In this document: piece by piece, positions 7,580-15,777 of the stretch
How the letters are laid out: every line of letters starts with the position of its first letter
How positions within the stretch are numbered: position 1 is the first letter of the stretch
Source of the DNA: Planctomycetota bacterium
GTDB lineage: Bacteria; Planctomycetota; Planctomycetia; Isosphaerales; Isosphaeraceae
Length of the DNA stretch: 43,620 nt
NCBI GenBank assembly: GCA_021791715.1
Contig: JAJYWB010000055.1
Coordinates: forward strand, 1 to 43,620
Direction: 5' to 3'
The notes under the pieces: generated by a model
Seen by the model: only the letters and a program-made list of their open reading frames with translations
Databases searched by the model: none
What the model was told of the DNA's origin: nothing
Position numbers and translations under genes: made by a program

Positions 7580-9526
7580 ATGATTACGAAATGGCGATTG
7601 CAGAGGTTTAAGGCGGTACGAAGCGCACAGGAGTTTACGCTTGGTCCGCTCACGATCTTAACCGGGGCGAATAGTTCCGGAAAATCGTCGATCATTCAAA
7701 GCATGTTGCTGATTTGCCAGACTCTCTCAAGTAATGTCGTCGATAGACATCTTGTTCTGAATGGTAACCTGCTTAGGCTCGGCGAACATGACGATGTGTT
7801 ATCAACTTCAAATGATGATGCAATAAAAGAATTCTACATTGGTTTCGATATTAGATTTGATTTCAAAAAGCATGGTTACTTGAAATCTTTCTATAGCGAT
7901 CCTAGATATCAAGATGAATACATCCCTAATATAACGAGAGGAATTTTTACAGCCGATCTTTTTTTTGGTCCAGAAGGAAAGGACGACAGAACATCATTTT
8001 CAAAAGTGAGAAGGCTTCATTCATATCTTAAATATGCTCATTACATTGCAGATATTGAGACATATAATTCATATTCGAGAGAGAATTTTGAATTAGCGAA
8101 AATACACTCGCTTAAGATTAACAAAAGGCATAATCATGAGATCGATTATATTATTAATGAATTCAACAAATTCTATAATCCAAGATTCGCCCCATCCGAA
8201 AGACTCTTAGAGTATGCAGCCATCATTACTCCAAGCGATCCCTACAATAAAAGAACTTTTAAGAATAACTTCACAAAGCTAGAATACGAAAGCTCATTAA
8301 TTGGAGTACATTTAAAGCACTTCCTACCGTCAAGATTATGGTTAACTTGTCCTATTATTTTCAAACGATGTAATGATATAATAAATAATTTGATGCTGAC
8401 CCCAGATCTCTACAAACTCTTGAATCAGATAAAATCAGACTCATTACATGATCCAGCATCTAAAGCTTTTGCTGATATCATAAATGATTTGTCTACAAAA
8501 GCTAACATAAGCGAATTGGAATTCATTTCTTCAATCCAGAGGAGGGAGAACATTAATACCTCTAGCAACAGAGATTCGAATGTAATAATTCATGAGTACG
8601 CTCCTGAAATATTACTGGATGCAGTAATTGATCGATTAAGTCCTGATACGATTAAACAGATAGGGATTGAGCCGGTTAATTTACCGTACCCATTACTTTC
8701 TTTATTAGATGCATTGAATGAAACATTCTTAACGATGCGATATCTTGGTCCGCTTCGCGACGATCCCAAACCGGTTTACGGGATCGCGAGTTCGGCGGAT
8801 CCCTCGGACGTGGGAGTGAAAGGCGAGTTCACCGCCGCGGTGTTGGATTTATACGCCGATCAACTTGTTGAGTTTGTCGATCCGGGCGACACCAATGGAT
8901 CAATACAGCGAATGAAATTGAGACAGGCCGTTATAACATGGCTTTCTCACTTCGATATCGCCGAATCGTACCATACAAACGAGGAGGGAAAGCTAGGGCA
9001 TCGGCTTGAGATTAGACAGAAAGGAACTAAAAAAGATTTGGATTTAACAAACGTAGGTGTGGGAGTGAGCCAGGTTCTACCCATCCTGGTGATGTCTCTG
9101 ATTTCCGAGCCGGGAGCGGTTCTAATATTTGAACAACCCGAACTTCATCTTCATCCCAAGGTTCAATCGATTCTGGCGGATTTCTTCCTCGCGATCATCA
9201 AAACGGGTCGTCAATGCATCGTTGAAACGCATAGCGAGTATCTGATCAATAGATTGAGGTTGAGAGTCTCGGAATCCCCATGGGAATCGCCTTTGCAAGA
9301 TCAGATTACGATGTACTTTGTGGAAAGAGAAGACGGGAACTCAATTTTTAAACACGTAAAAATAAATGAATATGGCTCTATTCCCGAATGGCCCAAGGGA
9401 TTCTTCGATCAGGGTCCGAAAGAATCGGATCGCATACTCAAGGCCGCCGCGGCGAAAAGGAAGTTAAAAGTTTCACCTGATCGGAAGGACGCGACGAGCG
9501 ATCGGGAGGAACACGTCGATGCCTGA
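7580..9526 (+). CDS. AAA/ABC-type ATPase with DUF3696-like C-terminus (candidate defence ATPase)
   Basis: This 648-aa protein has a split ABC/SMC-like ATPase head. Walker A is GANSSGKSS at residues 29-37. A signature-like LTNVGVGVSQVLPIL lies near 490, Walker B GAVLIFEQPELHLHP near 512-526, and the switch histidine in VETHSEYLINR near 550. The C-terminus, with YFVERED and EWPKGFFDQGPKESD, resembles DUF3696. Such ATPases belong to the OLD/RecF-like group and often pair with an effector in phage-defence loci. The middle (about residues 70-385) lacks recognised motifs and is far more AT-rich than the two ends. The stop overlaps the next gene by 8 bp, so translation is probably coupled. Function is inferred from family and context only. 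Confidence 0.85.
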   Translation: MITKWRLQRFKAVRSAQEFTLGPLTILTGANSSGKSSIIQSMLLICQTLSSNVVDRHLVLNGNLLRLGEHDDVLSTSNDDAIKEFYIGFDIRFDFKKHGYLKSFYSDPRYQDEYIPNITRGIFTADLFFGPEGKDDRTSFSKVRRLHSYLKYAHYIADIETYNSYSRENFELAKIHSLKINKRHNHEIDYIINEFNKFYNPRFAPSERLLEYAAIITPSDPYNKRTFKNNFTKLEYESSLIGVHLKHFLPSRLWLTCPIIFKRCNDIINNLMLTPDLYKLLNQIKSDSLHDPASKAFADIINDLSTKANISELEFISSIQRRENINTSSNRDSNVIIHEYAPEILLDAVIDRLSPDTIKQIGIEPVNLPYPLLSLLDALNETFLTMRYLGPLRDDPKPVYGIASSADPSDVGVKGEFTAAVLDLYADQLVEFVDPGDTNGSIQRMKLRQAVITWLSHFDIAESYHTNEEGKLGHRLEIRQKGTKKDLDLTNVGVGVSQVLPILVMSLISEPGAVLIFEQPELHLHPKVQSILADFFLAIIKTGRQCIVETHSEYLINRLRLRVSESPWESPLQDQITMYFVEREDGNSIFKHVKINEYGSIPEWPKGFFDQGPKESDRILKAAAAKRKLKVSPDRKDATSDREEHVDA

Positions 9527-10547
9527 TCGGCATGTGTTTATCGATCCCTACCTCTTCCAAATTCCCGAGTTTGAATCCTCCGATCACTTGAGACGTTACC
9601 TCGATCTCCTCGTTCGGTGGGGATCGGCGGTATCCGAAGATCCCGACGCTTATTCAACCTCGGAGGAAGCCGTCATTCGACTTATGGAAGAAGGTAAATA
9701 CCCCGATTACACTCTTATCGATAAGCTTATTGAAAGATTCTCGATCGAGGAATTCACAGCATACGATGTCTCGAATCGTTTAAATGTTCTCGCCGGACGG
9801 AGACCTTATATCGAGGAAAGATGCGGAGTGACGACCGTTCTCGTCGATACGACCGACGGCGTATCTCCCGCGGAATTAATCAAACGGCTCTCCCCCGGCG
9901 TCGGAAAAATCCTCCACGATTGCTTATTCCTCGTCGCGTCGTCCCTTTCGACCGGATGGGACGCCGATCCGCTGTTTTTTGGAACTTATGATGTCGATAT
10001 TAACTTATCTCAAACAATAATTATCGAGGGAAGTCTCGTCGACGCCGAGTTTTCTTCCATTGATCTCTTCGATTTACCTTTTCCGATTCATCATGCGATT
10101 GAAATTATAGACGAGTCGATCTTCGAAGACGAGGAATTGGAAGTCGTCCGGATATGGAATGATCCGGTTCGAGCCACTCGCGCCGCGTACAACAGCCTCG
10201 ATGAATCGATCAAACGACTTCGATCGCTTCCCGAGATTCACGTGGGTGATCAATTCGTCGAATCAATCGAAAAACTGGGGATTCATCATCAGCCGAGACT
10301 CTTACGACGAATTTATTCGCTCTCGGCGATGGCGGCGATTAAAATGATCGATCAAGTCAACGGCGCCGATGTTCATCCCGTTCGGCAATCGATCGCCGCG
10401 AATTCGCCGCAAATCGAAATCGCCGGAGCCAAAAAATGGAGGTGCAAAATATCACAACACGGAGCGGGTTTCCGATTGCATTACTGGTCTCGACCCGACG
10501 GATCAATCGAACTTGACGCCGTGATGGTTGAATCCAAGGTGAATTGA
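9519..10547 (+). CDS. Uncharacterised partner protein of the ATPase
   Basis: I do not recognise this 342-aa protein. Its ATG lies inside the end of the ATPase gene (8-bp overlap), so the two are almost certainly one operon. No signal peptide or membrane segment is visible. The N-terminal half is mixed helix and acidic. The centre contains VTTVLVDTTDGVSPAELIKRL and ILHDCLFLVASSLSTGWDADP. The last 40 residues form a compact basic-to-beta segment, KWRCKISQHGAGFRLHYWSRPDGSIELDAV, broken here at about residue 310. That ending loosely recalls small RelE/ParE-like folds, but the similarity is too weak to name. Base composition is intermediate between the AT-rich island core and the host. It could be the effector or a regulator of the ATPase. 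Confidence 0.8.
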   Translation: MPDRHVFIDPYLFQIPEFESSDHLRRYLDLLVRWGSAVSEDPDAYSTSEEAVIRLMEEGKYPDYTLIDKLIERFSIEEFTAYDVSNRLNVLAGRRPYIEERCGVTTVLVDTTDGVSPAELIKRLSPGVGKILHDCLFLVASSLSTGWDADPLFFGTYDVDINLSQTIIIEGSLVDAEFSSIDLFDLPFPIHHAIEIIDESIFEDEELEVVRIWNDPVRATRAAYNSLDESIKRLRSLPEIHVGDQFVESIEKLGIHHQPRLLRRIYSLSAMAAIKMIDQVNGADVHPVRQSIAANSPQIEIAGAKKWRCKISQHGAGFRLHYWSRPDGSIELDAVMVESKVN

Positions 10548-10777
10548 TAGTTTTCGGATTACTACTTCGTGAATTATCACGAAACCCAATCCAGATTGAT
10601 TGGCCTGAAAAGAAAGACGTAAGATTTATCAGGAATGAAAGAACTAATATTGATATTCTTCAAAATACAACCAGAAAGATTTTCGCTGACAATCACTTGA
10701 TTAATCATTTTATGAATGATCGCATAGCTGACAAGAAACGCCGACTTTACCCACATTGCCAACTCCACTCATTTTAA
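10544..10777 (+). CDS. Doubtful 77-aa ORF after the two-gene module
   Basis: A TTG-started frame overlaps the previous stop codon by 4 bp and runs for 77 aa. It has no recognisable motif, and the composition is AT-rich like the non-coding DNA nearby. The opposite strand is open over the same stretch. It could be a third small gene of the module or chance. Confidence 0.2.
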   Translation: MIVFGLLLRELSRNPIQIDWPEKKDVRFIRNERTNIDILQNTTRKIFADNHLINHFMNDRIADKKRRLYPHCQLHSF

Positions 10778-10961
10778 CAGTCAATCTAAGCTTAATTAAT
10801 GAGTCGGTATGGGGAATTTTATTCACCCTACCTTTATCTCACGCCACAAATATGCCTGACTATACCAGAATAATTTACGAGATTGCTCTTGAAAAAATGA
10901 GAGGTAAGTTGTTAAGATAGTTTCGTAAGATCGAATGATCCATCCGACAGGTTCAATCATC
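10778..10961. other. AT-rich intergenic stretch
   Basis: No gene is supported here. The stretch probably contains the promoter of the LamG/PEP-CTERM gene, but no clear element was identified. Confidence 0.35.
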
Positions 10962-11846
10962 ATGACTTACGGTATTCGCAGTTTTTGTTTAGTCGTTCAG
11001 ATCATCTTCCAGATGCTTTTTCTTGGAGTTATCTCCTCATCAGCAGAGACAATCGCCTATTACAGATTCGAAAACGGTATTCCAGGATCACCTGCCTCGG
11101 GTGTTGGGACAATACTGGATAGTTCAGGCCACGGTTTGAATGGAACCGCTATTAATGGTCCGACATACAGCTCAGACGTTCCTACGCATATAATTCCGCA
11201 AACAGGTGCATTAAACAATTTATCACTCAGCTTCAACGGTTCAGATCAACGTGTTTACATACCTGATAACAGTCTTTTTAAATTGACACATAGCCTTACT
11301 CTTGAGGCATATATTAAGCCATTCTCTGACCCGACTTCCAAGGAACAGATTGTATTCAGAGGAGACGACCGAATAGGATTGGATCCTTATTATTTATCTC
11401 TCGAACCGGGAGGAAAAGCGGAATTCTTCATACAAAACGCAAAGAATCAAGCTGCATTCATCACAGCAGCATTGCCCGCCATAGATCAATGGTCATACAT
11501 TGCTGGAACTCTCAACGGAAAAACGGGAGTCATGGATTTATATATAAATGGAATTTTGTCCGCATCAACCACTACGAACATTCGTCCGCTAGGAGAACTT
11601 GATAAAAAATACACGCCTGGAATTGGAATTGGGAATGTTCAATCCGGCAATTATAATGAATACTTTAATGGTTTGATCGATGAGGTTCGGATTTCTAATG
11701 AAGCGCTGAACCCGAGCCAATTTCTTGATGCAAAACCTGTTCCGGAGCCAAGGGCTATGATTCTAGAAATCTCAGGTTTTGCTATCTTTTTTATTATATA
11801 TCGACTCAGTAGAAATAGACGATCTGCTATAGTTTCGATAACATGA
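10962..11846 (+). CDS. LamG-domain surface protein with PEP-CTERM sorting signal
   Basis: The predicted 294-aa protein starts at ATG 10962, with CAGG about 9 bp upstream; an ATG at 10935 in frame has no ribosome site. Residues about 5-30 are a hydrophobic signal peptide ending near ISSSAE. The body is a concanavalin A-like LamG fold: YYRFENG, DSSGHGLNGTA, LSFNGSDQRVYIPD, SLTLEAYIKP and FNGLIDEVRISNEALNPSQF are all typical. The C-terminus has VPEP, then a hydrophobic helix (GFAIFFIIYRL) and basic residues, which is the PEP-CTERM signal recognised by exosortase. The product is probably secreted and anchored or processed at the envelope. It is AT-rich and lies inside the foreign island. Confidence 0.9.
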   Translation: MTYGIRSFCLVVQIIFQMLFLGVISSSAETIAYYRFENGIPGSPASGVGTILDSSGHGLNGTAINGPTYSSDVPTHIIPQTGALNNLSLSFNGSDQRVYIPDNSLFKLTHSLTLEAYIKPFSDPTSKEQIVFRGDDRIGLDPYYLSLEPGGKAEFFIQNAKNQAAFITAALPAIDQWSYIAGTLNGKTGVMDLYINGILSASTTTNIRPLGELDKKYTPGIGIGNVQSGNYNEYFNGLIDEVRISNEALNPSQFLDAKPVPEPRAMILEISGFAIFFIIYRLSRNRRSAIVSIT

Positions 11847-11980
11847 CGTATTCAAATTTATACTTATCACAATTCGTGACTTCACATAGCAATAACATGC
11901 TTATCAATTCATATTATTATAATGTGAGCACATGCATCGTGCACTGTTTTTTTGTTTCTATTTAATAGAGGGTACTAACA

Positions 11981-12748
11981 TTGGAAACAATCAAATGTCA
12001 CTTATGTGGATCTAACAAAAAACTTCAGAAAAGCCATGTCTGGCCAAAATTCGCTTTTAAAAGATTCGCCGCCGACCAAAATCGAGGCGGTCGTTTCGCT
12101 GATCTTTCTCTTGGGCGCGTGAGCAATATACAATGCACGCGAAATTGGTTTTGTTGTGATTGCGAAAAGATTTTTAGTATTTCAGAGATGTATGTCGCTA
12201 ACCTATGTTACAAAATAATCAGATTATCACATCAATCATATCCGTATAACAAATTATTGCTTCGATTTGCCGTTTCGTTATCTTGGAGAGCAGCGAAATA
12301 TTTTCAAGAAATGAACAATGATTTTTTTATTGAATGGGATCAATCAAAATCTTACAAGATTTGGAAAAAATATTTACTAGAAAGAAAAGACAATGTTGAT
12401 CCATATACTATACATTTATTTGTTCTTAAAGATCAAATCAAATTTCCACATACCGCTCTTGGAGGATTTATTGATCGAGAAAACTCTTTGCTGTTAACTC
12501 AGATCGGGCCAATGTTTTTCGTATCCTTGATGAAACCTAATATATTGACACATGATGAAATGATAATCTGGAACAAATCGAAAATCTCGCATCGCGGCGG
12601 AACGCTCGAAGTCATATGCAGATTGACTAACAGCACTAATATGCCATATATTAATAATATGACTCCCAAATTACAGGGAACATTTTTAAGATTAGAAGAG
12701 ACAGTGAGGCGAGCGGCTTCGTCTGGCAATTGGCCAGGTTCCAATTAA
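11981..12748 (+). CDS. HNH-like treble-clef zinc protein, function unknown
   Basis: This 255-aa protein starts at TTG, with AGAGGG about 8 bp upstream. The N-terminus has CHLCG (C6 and C9), then KSHVWPKF (H19), and a second cysteine pair in FCCDC (C58 and C61). This layout fits the zinc-binding treble clef of HNH-type proteins of the family with SHxxPKF. Whether it cuts DNA is not clear, as only one candidate catalytic histidine is obvious. The rest is mixed and has no motif I know. It is AT-rich and follows the LamG gene. As a possible nuclease in the same island as the ATPase operon it may belong to a defence cluster, but it lies about 1.4 kb away. Confidence 0.7.
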   Translation: METIKCHLCGSNKKLQKSHVWPKFAFKRFAADQNRGGRFADLSLGRVSNIQCTRNWFCCDCEKIFSISEMYVANLCYKIIRLSHQSYPYNKLLLRFAVSLSWRAAKYFQEMNNDFFIEWDQSKSYKIWKKYLLERKDNVDPYTIHLFVLKDQIKFPHTALGGFIDRENSLLLTQIGPMFFVSLMKPNILTHDEMIIWNKSKISHRGGTLEVICRLTNSTNMPYINNMTPKLQGTFLRLEETVRRAASSGNWPGSN

Positions 12749-13108
12749 CATAATAGCTCATATCTTAATACCGAATTATTCTTGATTGTGAAGTTTTCAT
12801 TAAACTTGCATAAGTAAATATAAATTTATACACACAAAAACTTCAATATTTTTTGGGAAAATGTACCAAGATCTATAGGTCTAAATCGGTTATTTATTAG
12901 TCCTTTCAAAATACTGATCGTACATAATCTTAGCATAAAAACTCAATCTTTAAGTAAAACAAAGCTATCATCAAAATAGAATTGGTGGAATTACAGAAAG
13001 ATTTTATCCCATGCGATCTTACAGCCAAATGCGGCTACGTCGGAGGCGGATTCTGACAATAATGCGGGCGAACGTCGAACGGAAATCCTAAAAATCGAAA
13101 AATCGCTA
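12749..13108. other. AT-rich gap at the right edge of the foreign island
   Basis: About 300 bp of AT-rich sequence without a supported gene, returning to GC-rich composition near 13020-13050. No terminal inverted repeat, integrase or transposase was found at this boundary. Confidence 0.4.
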
Positions 13109-13137
13109 TTGACTTCAAACCGTTTTCGGCTTAAGAT
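13109..13137 (+). promoter_or_regulatory. Predicted sigma-70-type promoter of the repeat-protein gene
   Basis: TTGACT at 13109-13114 and TAAGAT at 13132-13137 are separated by 17 bp. The predicted transcript would have a leader of about 165 nt before the ATG at 13311. Confidence 0.55.
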
Positions 13138-13240
13138 TGCATTATGACCAAAAGATCGGAAGGCGAACCGGTCGGCGGATCGCCCTTACGATCGCTGAAC
13201 GTCATGCTGATCCTGGTTTTTTAAACGACTTGTTAAAAAC

Positions 13241-13260
13241 GCCGCACCGAAAAGTGCGGC
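13241..13260 (+). other. Hairpin in the leader of the repeat-protein gene
   Basis: GCCGCAC-CGAAAA-GTGCGGC is a perfect 7-bp stem, 50 bp before the start codon. No T-run follows, so it is more likely a leader structure than a terminator. Confidence 0.45.
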
Positions 13261-13310
13261 TTGCCAAACGAACCGAACTAAAACGAACGCTTTCAAAAAG
13301 GATCGTTATC

Positions 13311-15212
13311 ATGCAATCCGCCGCTCCCATTCCGCGCGCCGACGCTCCCAACCACAACCAATCGACCGAATCCAAACCCCCGTCAGCCGGCGACAAAGAG
13401 CGAGATTCGCTCATGGCGAACCGGATCGGCATCCATTCAACCGCTCCCGACATCGACGGCGTCGAATCGGTTGAAAAATGGATCGAACACCGCGATACCG
13501 TCGTCGCGGAACTCAATCCCGTCGGCAAGCTCGAAACCGCCCACGCCGAACGCGCCGCCCTCTATTTATGGAGGCTCGATCGTGTCGTCCGCTTCGAAAA
13601 TATCGCGACCCAATTCGACCTCGACGAGCTGACAGCCGAGTTCATCGTGTCGCTCGATCACCCCGAACTTCCACGCGATCGATCCGAGGCCGTCACGCTC
13701 GAAAAAATCCGCGCGCCCCTCGGCGAGTTTCTGAAGCAGTTTGAAAAGTGGGGCGATGTCGCCGCCAAGCTCCCAGGACAAAAAGAGGGGATGGCCGACG
13801 TCCGCGGAGAGATCAAACGCATCAAAGAACGTCGCATCATTCCCGATCAGCCGACGATCCAAACGATCATCAAATACGAGGCGCATCTCGACCGCTGCCT
13901 CGCTCGCACGATGACCGAGTTGCGGCGATTGCAAAAAGAACGACGCCAAGGCTTACGCACGGTCGAGGACGATGGGAGCGCAAGCAAGTCGGATTCCGGG
14001 GTGAAATGCGCCGAACAATTCGGTATTTGTCCTACCAAAAGGCGACGCGGAAACCGAGCCCGCGGTTCGGAAAACCAATTCAACGAATCGGGATCAAACG
14101 ACGGATCGATATCACGGATCGAATCGCACATCGAGTCGGATTCGCCGATTGAAATGGTTTTGCCCAATCAAGATCAAGATCTTGTCAATTATGAAGACGG
14201 CTCACCAGGAGGTTCGCCCTCACAGAACGGTGCGCCCGCACAGAGCGGTGCGCCCTCCCAGTGCGGTTCGCCCGCACAGAGCGGTTCCACCTCACAACGC
14301 GGGGCGATGAGTTTTATCGATTCGTCCAATCAAGTTCTTTTCAAATACGAAGACGGCTCACCAGGAGGTTCGCCCTCCCAGTGCGGTTCGACCTCACAAA
14401 GCGATTCGACCTCACAGAGCGGTGCGACCGCACAGAGCGATTCGACCTCACAACGCGGGGCGATGAGCTTTATCGATTCGTCCAATCAAGTTCTTTTCAA
14501 ATACGAAGACGGCTCACCAGGAGGTTCGCCCTCCCAGTACGGTTCGACCTCACAGAGCGGTTCGACCTCACAGAGCGGTTCGACCTCACAACGCGGGGCG
14601 ATGAGCTTTATCGATTCGTCCAATCAAGATCAAGATCTTGTCAATTATGAAGACGGCTCACCAGGAGGTTCGCCCTCCCAGAACGGTGCGCCCGCACAGA
14701 GCAGTGCGCCTTCCCAGAGCAGTGCGCCCGCGCAGAGCGGTTCGACCTCACAACGCGGGGCGATGAGCTTTATCGATTCGTCCAATCAAGTTCTTTTCAA
14801 ATACGAAGACGGCTCACCAGGAGGTTCGCCCTCCCAGAGCGGTGCGCCCTCCCAGTGCGGTTCGACCTCACAGAGCGGTTCGACATCACAGAGCGGTTCG
14901 ATCTCACAATGCGGGGCGCCATCACAATGCGGGTCGATATGCCCGATCGAATCGCGCAACCAATCGGATTCGACTGTCCAATTGGATTCGACAAGTAAAA
15001 ACGATTCGCCGATCCAAAATTCTTCTCCTCTACAAAAACCCGAATCGAAAAACTCTCTCATCAGCGAATCGACGCCTGAGGGAATCGTTACGCGAGAACG
15101 AAACGCTTCGGGGGTGATGATCACGATGTTTCCTCAAACGCATTATTCGGCGAACCCGAACGTGATCGTTCCTCAACCTCCCGTGACGATCGCTCCGATT
15201 CAACGTCGATAA
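13311..15212 (+). CDS. Planctomycete repeat protein with nested Ser/Gln/Gly repeats
   Basis: The chosen ATG at 13311 has AAGGA 8 bp upstream and gives 633 aa; the frame is open from 13137. Residues about 50-220 resemble the core of a common family of unknown function (whose members often start with a STGPRT segment). Marks are LNPVGKLETAHAERAALYLWRL near the start and YEAHLDRCLARTMTELRRLQ near the end. The usual STGPRT start is absent. From about residue 297 to 545 the protein is low complexity: hexapeptides such as SQSGST are built into five larger units of 48-52 residues, each with GSPGGSP and SFIDSSNQ. No signal peptide or membrane segment is visible. The GSPGGSP part is the translated genomic palindrome seen elsewhere in the window. 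Confidence 0.75.
   Translation: MQSAAPIPRADAPNHNQSTESKPPSAGDKERDSLMANRIGIHSTAPDIDGVESVEKWIEHRDTVVAELNPVGKLETAHAERAALYLWRLDRVVRFENIATQFDLDELTAEFIVSLDHPELPRDRSEAVTLEKIRAPLGEFLKQFEKWGDVAAKLPGQKEGMADVRGEIKRIKERRIIPDQPTIQTIIKYEAHLDRCLARTMTELRRLQKERRQGLRTVEDDGSASKSDSGVKCAEQFGICPTKRRRGNRARGSENQFNESGSNDGSISRIESHIESDSPIEMVLPNQDQDLVNYEDGSPGGSPSQNGAPAQSGAPSQCGSPAQSGSTSQRGAMSFIDSSNQVLFKYEDGSPGGSPSQCGSTSQSDSTSQSGATAQSDSTSQRGAMSFIDSSNQVLFKYEDGSPGGSPSQYGSTSQSGSTSQSGSTSQRGAMSFIDSSNQDQDLVNYEDGSPGGSPSQNGAPAQSSAPSQSSAPAQSGSTSQRGAMSFIDSSNQVLFKYEDGSPGGSPSQSGAPSQCGSTSQSGSTSQSGSISQCGAPSQCGSICPIESRNQSDSTVQLDSTSKNDSPIQNSSPLQKPESKNSLISESTPEGIVTRERNASGVMITMFPQTHYSANPNVIVPQPPVTIAPIQRR
14199..14935 (+). repeat. Nested in-frame repeat: 18-bp units inside 144/156-bp units
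   Basis: Copies of GGCTCACCAGGAGGTTCG start at 14199, 14355, 14511, 14655 and 14811, giving periods of 156, 156, 144 and 156 bp. Between them lie runs of 18-bp units encoding hexapeptides such as SQSGST. All steps keep the reading frame. Two linker versions occur, one encoding NQVLFKYED and one NQDQDLVNYED. The 144-bp unit is one hexapeptide shorter and carries the longer linker. Confidence 0.95.
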
Positions 15213-15325
15213 CGAACGCACGATGAATCTCTTGAAAGAAAGTTCACTCGATCCGAATTCGGCCGTGAAAACGGTACGAATCGGCGTCATGCAATCGCCC
15301 GGGCGACCGTGAGATCGGGCCGGGA

Positions 15326-15410
15326 CGCTCTTTGACAATTCGTATGCGGACATACGTCGGGGCGGTCGAACGTCGCCTTCCATGAAAGCGATGGTTTCGA
15401 CCGCCCCGGC
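15326..15410 (+). ncRNA. boxA-like motif followed by two hairpins (possible structured RNA)
   Basis: CGCTCTTTGACAATT at 15326-15340 resembles the boxA antitermination element of rRNA leaders. It is followed directly by CGTATG-CGGA-CATACG (15341-15356), then by a perfect 12-bp stem (GGGGCGGTCGAA at 15359-15370 with 15396-15407). The loop of the second stem has a further weak pairing. No rRNA gene or CRISPR array is nearby. The rest of 15213-15777 shows no supported gene. Confidence 0.4.
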
Positions 15411-15777
15411 GGAGGAGTTCGATTCCGCGCGATCGCCGCGTCGAGACGATCGAGCATCCACATCGATCGCGGCGCCAAGCCGAGCAGAGCCGACCGCGCC
15501 CCTTTACCACCTCGAGTCGACTCGCCCGTTCGGTCGGTCGATTTGGATTCGATCGAGCCGAGTTCCGCGCCGAATCGGCCGATTTCGCGGCGTTTCGATC
15601 GGCGTCGGCGGCGATCCTATCCACATGGTTGTATGTGATCGTATCATCTTGTTAGGAATTCGGCGGGGCGCGTGAATCGCGATCGCCGTCGAAGGTGGCG
15701 AATCGACGCGTTTCTCGTTATTGTGCGATTTCGCGGAATCAGGATACGACAAGCTCGACTCCAACGGAGATGGAAAG

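Noticed and set aside
13137..13310. Upstream extension of the repeat protein to 13137
   Set aside because: It would overlap the predicted -10 and the leader hairpin, while ATG 13311 has a good AAGGA.
15721..15777. EF-hand-like DSNGDGKMDG before the PsbP-like gene
   Set aside because: It precedes the signal peptide and lacks the final Glu; probably chance from the upstream open frame.
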